64,000 bases of DNA from Methylobacterium sp. DB0501. GTDB taxonomy: Bacteria; Pseudomonadota; Alphaproteobacteria; Rhizobiales; Beijerinckiaceae. Below are positions 1 through 8,177 of the stretch, one piece after another; position 1 is the stretch's first letter, and the number at the start of each line of letters is the position of its first letter. The notes under the pieces are model-generated. The model was not told the origin of the DNA. It saw nothing but the letters and a program-made list of their open reading frames with translations, and did no database searches. A program made the position numbers and the translations under genes. The stretch lies in the NCBI RefSeq assembly GCF_011043735.1, contig NZ_JAAKGV010000013.1:74066-138065 (forward strand). Direction: 5' to 3'.

Positions 1-1221
1 CTCAGGGTGCACCGCCATGTCGCGGGACTCAGCCCCACCGGCGGCGCGGCCGCCGAACACCATCGGGGCGGTGGCGCCGTCGAGTTCGGGGATCGCCACC
101 ATCATGGTCGCCTCGACCGGCGACAGGCCGCGGGCCGAGGCCTCCCATTGCTCCAGGGTCTGGAACTCGACCGCCTGCGCGGCGAGGTAGGGCACGTCGA
201 GCCGCGCCAGCATCGCGCTCGCCGCGGCGGCGTCGTTGTAGGCCGGCCCACCGACGAGGGAGAAGCCGGTGAGCGAGACCAGCGCGTCGATGGCCGGCCG
301 GCCGTCGCGCAGGAAGAATTTCTCGACCGCCGGGCGGTTGTCGAGCCCGCTGGCGAAGGCCGGAACGACCGTGAGCCCGCGCGCCTCCAGGGCGGCGATC
401 ACGCCATCGTAATGCGCCGTGTTGCCGGCGAGCACGTAGGAGCGCATCAGCAGGAGCCCGACCCGTCCCGCCTTGCCGGAGGCCGGCAGCCGGTCGAGGC
501 GCTCGGTCACCCGCTCGGTCATGCGGGGGTGGTAGAGGCCGGTTTCCGGGTAGCTCAGGGGCTCGGCGGCCGAGAGGTGCCGGCGCCAGGCGGCGCGAGG
601 TCCCGCGGCGTAGCGGCCGGCGAGGAAGCGGACCAGGTTGACGACGTTCTCGTCCGAGCCGGCGAGCCAGTATTGCAGGGTCAGGAAATAGGCCCGCACG
701 TCCTGGGCCGACCCCGGGATGAAGCGCAGGATCCGGGGGATCTGGCGGATCAGCGCCATCTGGCGCGCGCCACCGCTGCTCGCGCCGCCGGGACCCGATT
801 TGCCGCGCAGCCGCTTGAGGAAGTCGAGCGCGCCGCGCTGCGAGCCGTCCATGGCAAAGCGGTTCATCCGGGTGGTGCGAACCACCTCGGCCGCCGAGAG
901 GCAGCCCACCATCGCGTCGCACGCGGCGCGGCGGGCGAGGAGGGCCGGCAGCACCGCCCGGACGTGCTCGTCCATGAACAGCATCGCCGAGAGCACGATG
1001 TCGGCTCGGGCGATGTCGGCCCGGCAGGCGTCGAGGGCCGCCGGATCGGTGTCCCACTCGGCGGCGGCGTGGAAGCCGAGGACGAGGGTGGGCGCGCTCT
1101 CGGCCAGCACCCGGCGCGCCCGCTCCACCGCCCCGGCGAGGTGGTTGTCGAGGGTGACGATGACGACGCGCAGCTCCGGCAGCGCGCCCGGTCCGTCACC
1201 GGCTGAAATGCGCTTTGGCAT
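1..1221 (-). CDS. bchH: BchH, Mg-protoporphyrin IX chelatase large subunit (N-terminal part, cut by window edge)
   Basis: The first 407 codons of the porphyrin-binding subunit of magnesium chelatase, which inserts Mg2+ into protoporphyrin IX at the branch to bacteriochlorophyll. The start ATG (1219-1221) gives MPKRISAGDG followed by RVVIVTLDNHL, as in BchH N-termini, and the MLFMDEH segment is also typical. The full protein is about 1,200 residues, so two thirds lie outside the window. The ATG lies inside the last codons of bchB (26-base overlap), so translation is probably coupled. It is the last visible gene of bchF-N-B-H. Confidence 0.95.
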   Translation of the reverse strand, partial: MPKRISAGDGPGALPELRVVIVTLDNHLAGAVERARRVLAESAPTLVLGFHAAAEWDTDPAALDACRADIARADIVLSAMLFMDEHVRAVLPALLARRAACDAMVGCLSAAEVVRTTRMNRFAMDGSQRGALDFLKRLRGKSGPGGASSGGARQMALIRQIPRILRFIPGSAQDVRAYFLTLQYWLAGSDENVVNLVRFLAGRYAAGPRAAWRRHLSAAEPLSYPETGLYHPRMTERVTERLDRLPASGKAGRVGLLLMRSYVLAGNTAHYDGVIAALEARGLTVVPAFASGLDNRPAVEKFFLRDGRPAIDALVSLTGFSLVGGPAYNDAAAASAMLARLDVPYLAAQAVEFQTLEQWEASARGLSPVEATMMVAIPELDGATAPMVFGGRAAGGAESRDMAVHPE

Positions 1222-2731
1222 CGTACAGGGTCTCGACGGTGATGAGCGGGAGCGCCCGCTCGCGGGCGAAGCGTTCGGTGTTGTGGCGAGCCTTGCCCCG
1301 CACGAAGAACGGGACCTTCTTCAGCTCGCGCTCGGCCTCGATCGACCAGACCACCGGCGTCGCGGCGATGGCTGGCGCGGCCGCGACGACGGTCCCGGCC
1401 TCCTCGCGCGGGCGACCGCCGAGATGCGAGGGGGCGACCCCGTCGTGGAACTCGGGATCGTCCCGGAACATCGCCAGCAGGTGCTCCTCGAGCCCCATCA
1501 TCAGCGGGTGGACGAAGGTGTCGAACAGCACGTTCGCACCCTCGAACCCCATCTGCGGCGCGTGGCGGGCCGGCACGTCCTGCACGTGCATCGGCGCCGA
1601 GATCACCGCGCAGGGGACGCCCAGCCGTTTGGCGATGTGGCGCTCCATCTGGGTGCCGAGCACCAGTTCCGGCTGCGCCGCGGCGATCGCCGCCTCGACC
1701 GCCAGGTAATCGTCGGTGATCAGGGCCTCGATGCCGTGGGTGGCGGCCTCCGCCCGGACCTCGCGGACGAATTCGCGCGAATAGGTGCCGAGCCCGACGA
1801 CGGAAAAGCCGATCTCGCGCGCCGCGACCCGGGCCGCCGCGACCGCATGGGTGGCGTCGCCGAAGACGAAGACGCGCTTGCCCGTGAGATAGGTCGAATC
1901 GACCGAGCGCGAGTACCAGGGCAGGCGCGAGCCCTCGCCATCGAGGACCGGCGCGGGATCGATCCCGGCGAGCGCCGCCACCGCCTCGATGAAGGCGGTG
2001 GTGCCCTTCACGCCGATCGGCGTGGTCTCGACGAAGGGCTGGCCGTGGGTTTTTTCCAGCCATTGCGCCGCGCTGCGGGCCACTTCCGGGTAGAGCACGA
2101 CGTTGAAGGCGGCCTGGCCCAGCCGCCCGAGATCGGCCGGCGTCGCGCCGAGCGGCGCCACCACGTTGACGGCGATGCCGAGGTCGCCGAGGAGCCCGCG
2201 CACCTCGCGCAGGTCGTCGCGGTGGCGGAAGCCCAGCGAGGTCGGCCCGAGGATGTTGCAGCTCGCACGAACCCGCTCCGGGGCGGGCGCGGCAGGGGCC
2301 AGGGTGCGCACGAGACGATAGAAGGTCTCCGACGCCCCCCAGTTCTCCTTCTTCTGATAGGCGGGGAGTTCCAGCGGGATCACCGGGATCGGCAGGCCCA
2401 GCGCCTTCGATAGCCCGCCCGGATCGTCCTGCAGCAATTCGGCGGTGCAGGAGGCGCCGACGATCATCGCCTGGGGCCGGAAGCGGCCATAGGCGGCGGC
2501 GACCGCCTGCTTGAAGATCTCGGCGGTGTCGGATCCGAGGTCGCGGGCCTGGAAGGTGGTGTAGGTCACCGGCGGCCGGGCGCCGTGCCGCTCGATCATG
2601 GTGAAGAGCAGGTCGGCGTAAGTATCGCCCTGCGGCGCGTGCAGCACGTAGTGCAGGCCGCGCATCGCGGTGGCGACCCGCATGGCGCCGATATGGGGAG
2701 GGCCCTCGTAGGTCCAGAGCGTGAGCTGCAT
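1196..2731 (-). CDS. bchB: BchB, light-independent protochlorophyllide reductase subunit B
   Basis: A 511-residue catalytic subunit of dark-operative protochlorophyllide oxidoreductase. It forms the NB heterotetramer that takes electrons from BchL and reduces ring D of protochlorophyllide. The protein starts MQLTLWTYEGPPHIGAMRVA. Asp36, in the segment HAPQGDTYADL, matches the unusual aspartate ligand of the NB [4Fe-4S] cluster known in Rhodobacter BchB. The start at 2731 lies 4 bases after the bchN stop, and the 3' end overlaps bchH. An extended start at 2764 would run into bchN and was not chosen. Confidence 0.97.
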   Translation of the reverse strand: MQLTLWTYEGPPHIGAMRVATAMRGLHYVLHAPQGDTYADLLFTMIERHGARPPVTYTTFQARDLGSDTAEIFKQAVAAAYGRFRPQAMIVGASCTAELLQDDPGGLSKALGLPIPVIPLELPAYQKKENWGASETFYRLVRTLAPAAPAPERVRASCNILGPTSLGFRHRDDLREVRGLLGDLGIAVNVVAPLGATPADLGRLGQAAFNVVLYPEVARSAAQWLEKTHGQPFVETTPIGVKGTTAFIEAVAALAGIDPAPVLDGEGSRLPWYSRSVDSTYLTGKRVFVFGDATHAVAAARVAAREIGFSVVGLGTYSREFVREVRAEAATHGIEALITDDYLAVEAAIAAAQPELVLGTQMERHIAKRLGVPCAVISAPMHVQDVPARHAPQMGFEGANVLFDTFVHPLMMGLEEHLLAMFRDDPEFHDGVAPSHLGGRPREEAGTVVAAAPAIAATPVVWSIEAERELKKVPFFVRGKARHNTERFARERALPLITVETLYDAKAHFSR

Positions 2732-2735
2732 GTCT

Positions 2736-4034
2736 CTAGCCCTCCAGTCGCGCGCGGCGCGCAAGCGGTCGGGTGAACAGCCCGGCGAGGTCGCCGGCCT
2801 GCTCGTAGCCCTGGATCGGGGTGAACAGGAGCTCGATCGACCACTTGGTCGCCAGGTCCTCCGCCTCGAGCGGGTTGGCGAGGCCGAGGCCGCACACCGT
2901 GAGGTCGGGCCGTGCCGCCCGGCAGCGGTCGAGCTGGTCGTCGAGGCTCTGGCCCTCGGTCACCGCCGTGCCGTCGGGGAGCAGCGCCAGCTCCTCGGCG
3001 AGGTGGATGCGATGCAGGTAGGGCGTGCCGACCTCGATCAGCTCGGCGCCCATCTCCCGCGACAGGAAACGGGCGAGCGGCACTTCGAGCTGCGAATCGG
3101 GGAAGAAGAACACCCGGCGCCCGGCAAGACCGGCCCGGTGCGCCTGGAGCGCTTTGGCCGCCCGGGCCCGGCCGGCCTCCGTCACCGCGACGACGCGGGC
3201 GGGCGACACCCCGAAGGCGCGGGCCGCCGCCGCGAGCCACAGGGTCGTGCCCTCGGCGCCGAGGGGGAACGGGGCCGGGATGCGGGTGGCGCCGCGATCC
3301 TCGAGCGCCCGGGCGGTATCGGTGAGGAAGGGCTGGGCGAGCAGGTAGCGGGTGTTCGGGCCGACCGGTGCCCGGTCGGCGGCGCGGCGCCCGGGCAGGA
3401 AGCGCACGTCGGCGATGCCGAGATCGGAAAACAGCCGCGAGAACTGGTCCTCGACCACGTCGGCGAGCGCCCCGACGACGAGGAGCGACGCGTCGCTGCC
3501 CCGGGGCAGATCCGGCACCAGGGCGGCGAGGCAGGCATCCTCGCCTTGCGTGAAGGTCGTCTCGATGCCGCTGCCGGAATAGCTCAGGACCCGCACGTCC
3601 GGGGCGAAGGTGCCCGAGAGCCTTGCCGCGGCACGGCCGAGATCGAGCTTGATCACCTCCGACGGGCAGGAGCCGACGAGGAACAGGAGCCGGATGTCGG
3701 GCCGGCGCTCCAGCAGGCGGCGCACCACCCGGTCGAGCTCCTCGTGCGCGTCGGCGAGGCCGGCGAGGTCGCGCTCCTCGATGATCGCGGTGGCGAAGCG
3801 CGGCTCGGCGAAGATCATCACGCCGGCCGCCGACTGGATCAGGTGGGCGCAGGTCCGCGAGCCGACCACCAGGAAGAAGGCATCCTGGATCTTGCGGTGC
3901 AGCCAGACGATGCCGGTGAGCCCGCAGAACACCGCCCGCTGGCCGCGCTCGTGACGGATCTCATGACGGGTCTGTTGGCGGGCCTCTTGCCCGCAGGGGA
4001 CCGGCGCCTGGAGGGGGGAAGCCAGCGCCGTCAT
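2736..4034 (-). CDS. bchN: BchN, light-independent protochlorophyllide reductase subunit N
   Basis: A 432-residue partner of BchB in dark-operative protochlorophyllide reductase. Cluster cysteines are visible at residue 37 (VFCGLTG), residue 62 (GSRTCAHL) and in FLVGSCPSEVIKLD, the three Cys ligands that complete the cluster with BchB Asp36. The ATG at 4034 overlaps the bchF stop in an ATGA. The upstream in-frame extension lies inside bchF and has no family similarity, so this start was chosen. The operon context (bchF-N-B-H) supports the assignment. Confidence 0.96.
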   Translation of the reverse strand: MTALASPLQAPVPCGQEARQQTRHEIRHERGQRAVFCGLTGIVWLHRKIQDAFFLVVGSRTCAHLIQSAAGVMIFAEPRFATAIIEERDLAGLADAHEELDRVVRRLLERRPDIRLLFLVGSCPSEVIKLDLGRAAARLSGTFAPDVRVLSYSGSGIETTFTQGEDACLAALVPDLPRGSDASLLVVGALADVVEDQFSRLFSDLGIADVRFLPGRRAADRAPVGPNTRYLLAQPFLTDTARALEDRGATRIPAPFPLGAEGTTLWLAAAARAFGVSPARVVAVTEAGRARAAKALQAHRAGLAGRRVFFFPDSQLEVPLARFLSREMGAELIEVGTPYLHRIHLAEELALLPDGTAVTEGQSLDDQLDRCRAARPDLTVCGLGLANPLEAEDLATKWSIELLFTPIQGYEQAGDLAGLFTRPLARRARLEG

Positions 4035-4522
4035 CGCGCAGCCCCCGCGGCATGAGCCGGCGCCTGCAGCCGGGCGGCGCGGAGCTTGAGCAGGAACTGG
4101 CCGGCATTGACGAGGTAGGTGGCGTAGGCCGAGAGCGCCAGCAGCATCAGCCCGGCGGTGCCCAGCGCCCCGGTGGCGAGAGCCACCAGGTAGGCGGTGT
4201 GGAGCGCCAGCACCAGCATGCTGACCACGTCCTCCCAGTAGAAGGCCGAGGCGAACAGGTAGCGCCCGAACACCGCCTTCTCCCACAGGGAGCCGGTCAC
4301 CATGATGGCGTAGAGGGCGAGGGTCTTGGCCACCACGGAGGCGTTGGCGAGCGCCGCTCCCTCCCCGGTCGCGAGCGTGCGCAGGACCAGGGCGAGGCTC
4401 ACCAGGAACACCGCGAACTGCAGCGGGGCGAGCACGCCCTGGACCATGGTCCAGGGCGAGGCGTCCCGGCGACGCCGCTCGGCCTCGCTGTAGAGAAACG
4501 GCCGGTCCATGGACGTCGCCAT
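4031..4522 (-). CDS. bchF: BchF, 3-vinyl bacteriochlorophyllide hydratase
   Basis: A 163-residue membrane protein that hydrates the 3-vinyl group of (bacterio)chlorophyllide a. Four hydrophobic helices are visible. The segments LWEKAVFGRYLFASAFYWED and AYATYLVNAGQFLLKLR are typical of BchF. The ATG at 4522 follows a GAGGGCAGG ribosome-binding stretch; an alternative ATG lies at 4510. It is the first gene of the leftward bchF-N-B-H transcript, and a PpsR-type palindrome lies about 75 bases upstream. Confidence 0.93.
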   Translation of the reverse strand: MATSMDRPFLYSEAERRRRDASPWTMVQGVLAPLQFAVFLVSLALVLRTLATGEGAALANASVVAKTLALYAIMVTGSLWEKAVFGRYLFASAFYWEDVVSMLVLALHTAYLVALATGALGTAGLMLLALSAYATYLVNAGQFLLKLRAARLQAPAHAAGAAR

Positions 4523-4595
4523 CGCGCCTGCCCTCGTCTCGCCCCGCGCTTGCGGCGGGTGCCGATGAAGGAAGCTAGGACCGGCGGCCTCCAAG

Positions 4596-4613
4596 TGTCA
4601 ATCTGGATTGACA
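4596..4613. promoter_or_regulatory. PpsR/CrtJ-type operator between bchF and aerR
   Basis: A perfect TGT-N12-ACA palindrome, TGTCAATCTGGATTGACA, with TGTCAATC on each strand. This is the known consensus for the aerobic repressor PpsR/CrtJ, whose gene lies 1.1 kb away. It sits in the divergent control region of bchF-N-B-H and aerR-ppsR, so it may control both directions, including autoregulation of ppsR. Confidence 0.85.
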
Positions 4614-4788
4614 CTCAAAACCGATGACAGTCTCGCGGAGGGCATGCGAATGAGCCTTGCGGTGGCACGCCGGACCTGTATCCTGGAATGAATCCGGATG
4701 ACGTCGCCCTCGCGACGACGCTCCCAACGTAGAAAAGCCGACACAACGTCGAACAAGCCCGGTTTTCCTGCGCATCGGGGAGGCGCCG

Positions 4789-5676
4789 GTGGGAGATCAA
4801 ATACAGTCCGGCGCCTTGCCGGGCGACAGGCCCAAGGCCCGCGAGCGGACGTTTCGCGAGGGGTGCATTCTCGGCCGAAACTTGGGTGGAGTATATCGAC
4901 AACCGCGCTGGCGGGACGACCTCGCGCAGGTCGTGGAGGCGGAGATCATCCCGCGGCTGATGCTTGCGCATCGCAGCGAGATCAGGCCGCGCCGCCCGTC
5001 AGGGCGACTCGCCGACACCGACGACATCGGCCGGCTGGCCACCCTGATGCTGGCGCAAGCCGACCGCAACGCGCTGCCGGAGATCCGCGACCTCCTTGAG
5101 GGCGGCATGCCGCTGGCGGAGGTGCTGGTCGGCCTGATGGCGCCGACCGCCCGGCATATCGGCCGGCTCTGGGAGGAGGATGCCTGCGACTTCGTCCAGG
5201 TGACGACCGCGATGGCGCGGCTGCGCCGCCTCGTCCACGACCTGGAGACCCTCTGCCTCGACCCGCTGCCGGTCGATCCCGCGAGCCGGCGGGTGCTGCT
5301 CGTGCCGGCACCGGCCGAGACGCATACCTTCGGGCTGACCCTGGCGGCGCATTTCTTCGCCGAGGCCGGCTGGGAGGTGACGACGAGCGTCGACAACCAT
5401 CTCGCCGACGCGCTGGAGCGCCTGCGGGCCGAGTGGTTCGACGTGGTCGGGCTGTCGCTCTCCTGCGACGTCTGCCTCGACCGGCTGGTCGCGGCGGTCC
5501 CGGTGCTGCGGCGCGCCTCGCGCAACCGCGACCTGCGGGTGATCGTCGGCGGGCCCGCCTTCCACGGCCGGCCCGACCGGGTCCGGCTCGTCGGCGCCGA
5601 TGCGGCTGTCGACGACGCCCGCGATGCGCCCGAAATCGTGCAAAGCTTGCTTGATCTACGGATTAGAGCCTGCTGA
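4789..5676 (+). CDS. aerR: AerR/PpaA-type cobalamin-binding antirepressor of PpsR
   Basis: A 295-residue protein with an N-terminal helical region and a C-terminal B12-binding fold (about residues 165-290). The fold contains VLLVPAPAETHTFGLTLAAHF and ends with VIVGGPAFHG. His179 in ETHTFG is placed like the axial cobalamin ligand of AerR. The canonical DxHxxG of methylmalonyl-CoA mutase domains is absent, as in this regulator family. Known homologues bind adenosylcobalamin and modulate PpsR/CrtJ according to light. The GTG start at 4789 is the most upstream plausible one and is not certain. ppsR follows after 38 bases. Confidence 0.88.
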   Translation: MGDQIQSGALPGDRPKARERTFREGCILGRNLGGVYRQPRWRDDLAQVVEAEIIPRLMLAHRSEIRPRRPSGRLADTDDIGRLATLMLAQADRNALPEIRDLLEGGMPLAEVLVGLMAPTARHIGRLWEEDACDFVQVTTAMARLRRLVHDLETLCLDPLPVDPASRRVLLVPAPAETHTFGLTLAAHFFAEAGWEVTTSVDNHLADALERLRAEWFDVVGLSLSCDVCLDRLVAAVPVLRRASRNRDLRVIVGGPAFHGRPDRVRLVGADAAVDDARDAPEIVQSLLDLRIRAC

Positions 5677-5714
5677 AAGACCTGTTCGATGCGGTCGGTG
5701 TATGTTGGTGACCC

Positions 5715-7169
5715 TTGAACAGACCCGTGAGCCCTGCTGCGAAGGAATCTTTCGCGGTGCTGCGAGACGCCGTCTCCCGCCTCGACCCCCGGACGACGGG
5801 CAGCCTCGTCGCTGCTGCCAGCGACGTGTCCCTTGTCGTCGACGGCAGCGGCGTGATCCGCGATGCCGCCTTCGGAGCCGACGGGCTGTCCGAGGAGGCG
5901 GGCGAGACCTGGCTCGGGCGGCGCTGGATCGACACCGTGACGGTCGAGAGCCGGCCCAAGGTGCTGAGCCTGCTGGAGGATGCCGAGCCCGGCGCGGTGA
6001 CGCGCTGGCGCCAGGTCAACCACCCTTCCGCGCAGGGCGGCGCCGACGTGCCGATCCGCTACGCGGCCCTGCGCATCCCCGACGACGACCGCATCATCGT
6101 GATCGGCCGCGACCTGCGCGCGCTCTCGGCGCTGCAGCAGCGGCTGGCCGAGTCGCAGCAGGCCCTTGAGCGCGATTACGCCCGCCTGCGTGGGGCCGAG
6201 ACGCGCTATCGGGTGCTGTTCCAGCTCGCCGGCGAGCCGATTCTGATCGTCGATGCCGGCACGCGCCGAATCACCGAGATCAACCCGGCCGCGGCCCGGC
6301 TCCTGGGCCGGGCGGTCAAGCGCATCGTCGGGCGCGACCTCGTCGACCTGTTCGAGCCCGAGGGCGGCCGCGCCGTGCAGTCGCTCCTCGTCGGCCTGCG
6401 CCTCACCGGCCAGGCCGAGGACCTCACCGCCCGCCTGGCGCAGAGGCGCGGCGAGGCGCGGGTCTCCGCCACCCTGTTCCGCGAGGAGGCCGGGACGAGC
6501 ATCCTGGTGCGCCTCAACGCCCGGGCTCCGGCGGCGAGTCCGGCCGCGATGCGCTCGGGCGCCATCGAGGTGATCGAGGCGATGCCCGAGGGCTTCGTCG
6601 TCACCGACCGCGACCGGCGCATCATCGGGGTCAACGCCGCCTTCCTCGACCTCGCGCAGCTCGCGACCGAGCACCAGGCCAAGGGCGAACCGATCGAGCG
6701 CTGGCTCGGGCGCGAGGGCGCCGAGATCGGCGCCCTGTTCACGACGCTCGCCGAGCACGGCTCGGTGCGCCACTTCGCGACCGTGATGCGCGGCGAGTTC
6801 GGCGCGGTCGACGAGGTCGAGGTCGCGGCGGTCTCCGTGCCGGGCGGGGATCGGCCGTGCTTCGGCTTCACCGTGCGCACCCTGCCCCGGCGCGTCGCCG
6901 CCGCGACCCCGGGCGGGCGCGAATTGCCGCGCTCGGTCGAGCACATGACCGAGCTCGTCGGCCGCGTCTCGATGAAGGCGCTGGTGCGGGAAACCACCGA
7001 CCTGATCGAGCGGCTGTGCATCGAGGCGGCCCTGCGCATCACCAACGACAACCGCGCCTCGGCGGCCGAGATGCTCGGGCTGAGTCGGCAGGGTTTCTAC
7101 GCCAAGATGCGCCGCTACGGCCTCGGCGACCTCGACGGCGCGGACGAGCCGGACGAGCGCGAGGAGTAA
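5715..7169 (+). CDS. ppsR: PpsR/CrtJ, PAS-domain repressor of photosynthesis genes
   Basis: About 484 residues with an N-terminal region, a Q-linker helix (QQRLAESQQALERDYARLRG), PAS domains (about 155-265 and 285-400) and a C-terminal Fis-type helix-turn-helix (ASAAEMLGLSRQGFYAKMRR). Cys382 (RPCFGF) and Cys435 (RLCIEAAL, just before the HTH) are visible; the HTH cysteine matches the redox-active residue of Rhodobacter PpsR. In the family it represses bch, crt and puc genes under oxygen. The TTG start at 5715 after GGTGA is tentative; a GTG at 5727 is possible. Palindromes fitting its consensus lie at four control regions in this window. Confidence 0.93.
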   Translation: MNRPVSPAAKESFAVLRDAVSRLDPRTTGSLVAAASDVSLVVDGSGVIRDAAFGADGLSEEAGETWLGRRWIDTVTVESRPKVLSLLEDAEPGAVTRWRQVNHPSAQGGADVPIRYAALRIPDDDRIIVIGRDLRALSALQQRLAESQQALERDYARLRGAETRYRVLFQLAGEPILIVDAGTRRITEINPAAARLLGRAVKRIVGRDLVDLFEPEGGRAVQSLLVGLRLTGQAEDLTARLAQRRGEARVSATLFREEAGTSILVRLNARAPAASPAAMRSGAIEVIEAMPEGFVVTDRDRRIIGVNAAFLDLAQLATEHQAKGEPIERWLGREGAEIGALFTTLAEHGSVRHFATVMRGEFGAVDEVEVAAVSVPGGDRPCFGFTVRTLPRRVAAATPGGRELPRSVEHMTELVGRVSMKALVRETTDLIERLCIEAALRITNDNRASAAEMLGLSRQGFYAKMRRYGLGDLDGADEPDEREE

Positions 7170-7215
7170 GCCCGAAGGGCGGGCGTGCACGATCCCGCGA
7201 CGGCAGGCGCGCCAG

Positions 7216-7233
7216 TGTAAAGTTTGCTTGACA
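7216..7233. promoter_or_regulatory. PpsR/CrtJ-type operator upstream of bchG
   Basis: The palindrome TGTAAAGTTTGCTTGACA fits TGT-N12-ACA and ends 30 bases before the bchG ATG. This places the bchG-bch2-bchP-tspO transcript under the same repressor as the other bch and crt operons. Confidence 0.82.
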
Positions 7234-7262
7234 CTTTCCCGGGGGCGTCACACCCTCTCGGC

Positions 7263-8177
7263 ATGACGACCGAGCCTCTGATCAAGCCCCTGATCACGCC
7301 GCACGCGGTTCCGGCGCCCCGGGCGCTGCTGGAACTGCTGAAGCCGATCACGTGGTTCGCCCCGATGTGGGCCTTCGCCTGCGGGGTGGTCTCCTCCGGC
7401 GTCGCGGTCCAGGGGCGCTGGCCGGTGGTGATCGCCGGCATCCTGCTCGCCGGTCCCCTGGTCTGCGCCACCAGCCAGGCGGCAAACGACTGGTTCGACC
7501 GGCACGTCGACGCGATCAACGAGCCGGGTCGGCCGATCCCGTCGGGACGCATCCCGGGCCGCTGGGGCCTCGCGATCGCCATGGCCTGGACCGGGCTGTC
7601 GCTGGCGGTGGCGTCCATGCTCGGGCCGTGGGTGCTCGGGGCGGCCTTGTTCGGGCTCGCCCTCGCCTGGCTCTACAGCGCGCCGCCGGTGCGGCTGAAG
7701 CGCGACGGCTGGTGGGGCAACGCGGCCTGCGGCCTCTGCTACGAGGGCCTGCCCTGGTTCACCGGCGCCGCCGTGATGGGATCGGCCCTGCCGGACGGGC
7801 GGATCCTGCTGCTCGCCGGTCTCTACAGCCTCGGCGCCCACGGCATCATGACCCTCAACGACTTCAAGTCGATGGAGGGCGACCGGTGCACCGGCATCCG
7901 CTCGCTCCCGGTCCAGCTCGGAGCGGATTCCGCCGCCCGGCTCGCCTGCTGGGTGATGGCGGCGCCGCAAGCCGTCGTCGTCGCGGCGCTCGTCGCCTGG
8001 GGGGCGCCCTGGTATGCCGGCCTCGTCGCCGTGCTCCTCGCGGGCCAGGGCCTGCTGATGCGCCGCTTCCTCGCCGATCCGCGCGGGCGGGCGGCCTGGT
8101 ACAACGGCACCGGCACGCTCCTCTACGTGCTCGGCATGCTCGCCGCGGCGCTGGCACTCCGGGGAGGCCTCGCGTGA
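7263..8177 (+). CDS. bchG: BchG, bacteriochlorophyll a synthase (UbiA-type prenyltransferase)
   Basis: A 304-residue polytopic membrane protein that esterifies bacteriochlorophyllide a with geranylgeranyl or phytyl diphosphate. The first Asp-rich motif NDWFDRHVDAINEPGRPIPS (about residues 75-95) binds the Mg-diphosphate; a second acidic segment NDFKSMEGDR follows near residue 200. Several hydrophobic helices are clear. The ATG at 7263 was preferred to an upstream in-frame start that would overlap the PpsR site. The stop overlaps the GTG of the next gene. Confidence 0.95.
   Translation: MTTEPLIKPLITPHAVPAPRALLELLKPITWFAPMWAFACGVVSSGVAVQGRWPVVIAGILLAGPLVCATSQAANDWFDRHVDAINEPGRPIPSGRIPGRWGLAIAMAWTGLSLAVASMLGPWVLGAALFGLALAWLYSAPPVRLKRDGWWGNAACGLCYEGLPWFTGAAVMGSALPDGRILLLAGLYSLGAHGIMTLNDFKSMEGDRCTGIRSLPVQLGADSAARLACWVMAAPQAVVVAALVAWGAPWYAGLVAVLLAGQGLLMRRFLADPRGRAAWYNGTGTLLYVLGMLAAALALRGGLA

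Noticed and set aside
4797..7190. Very long minus-strand frame opposite aerR and ppsR (797 codons)
   Set aside because: An antisense open frame caused by high GC; it overlaps two well-supported genes and has no family features.
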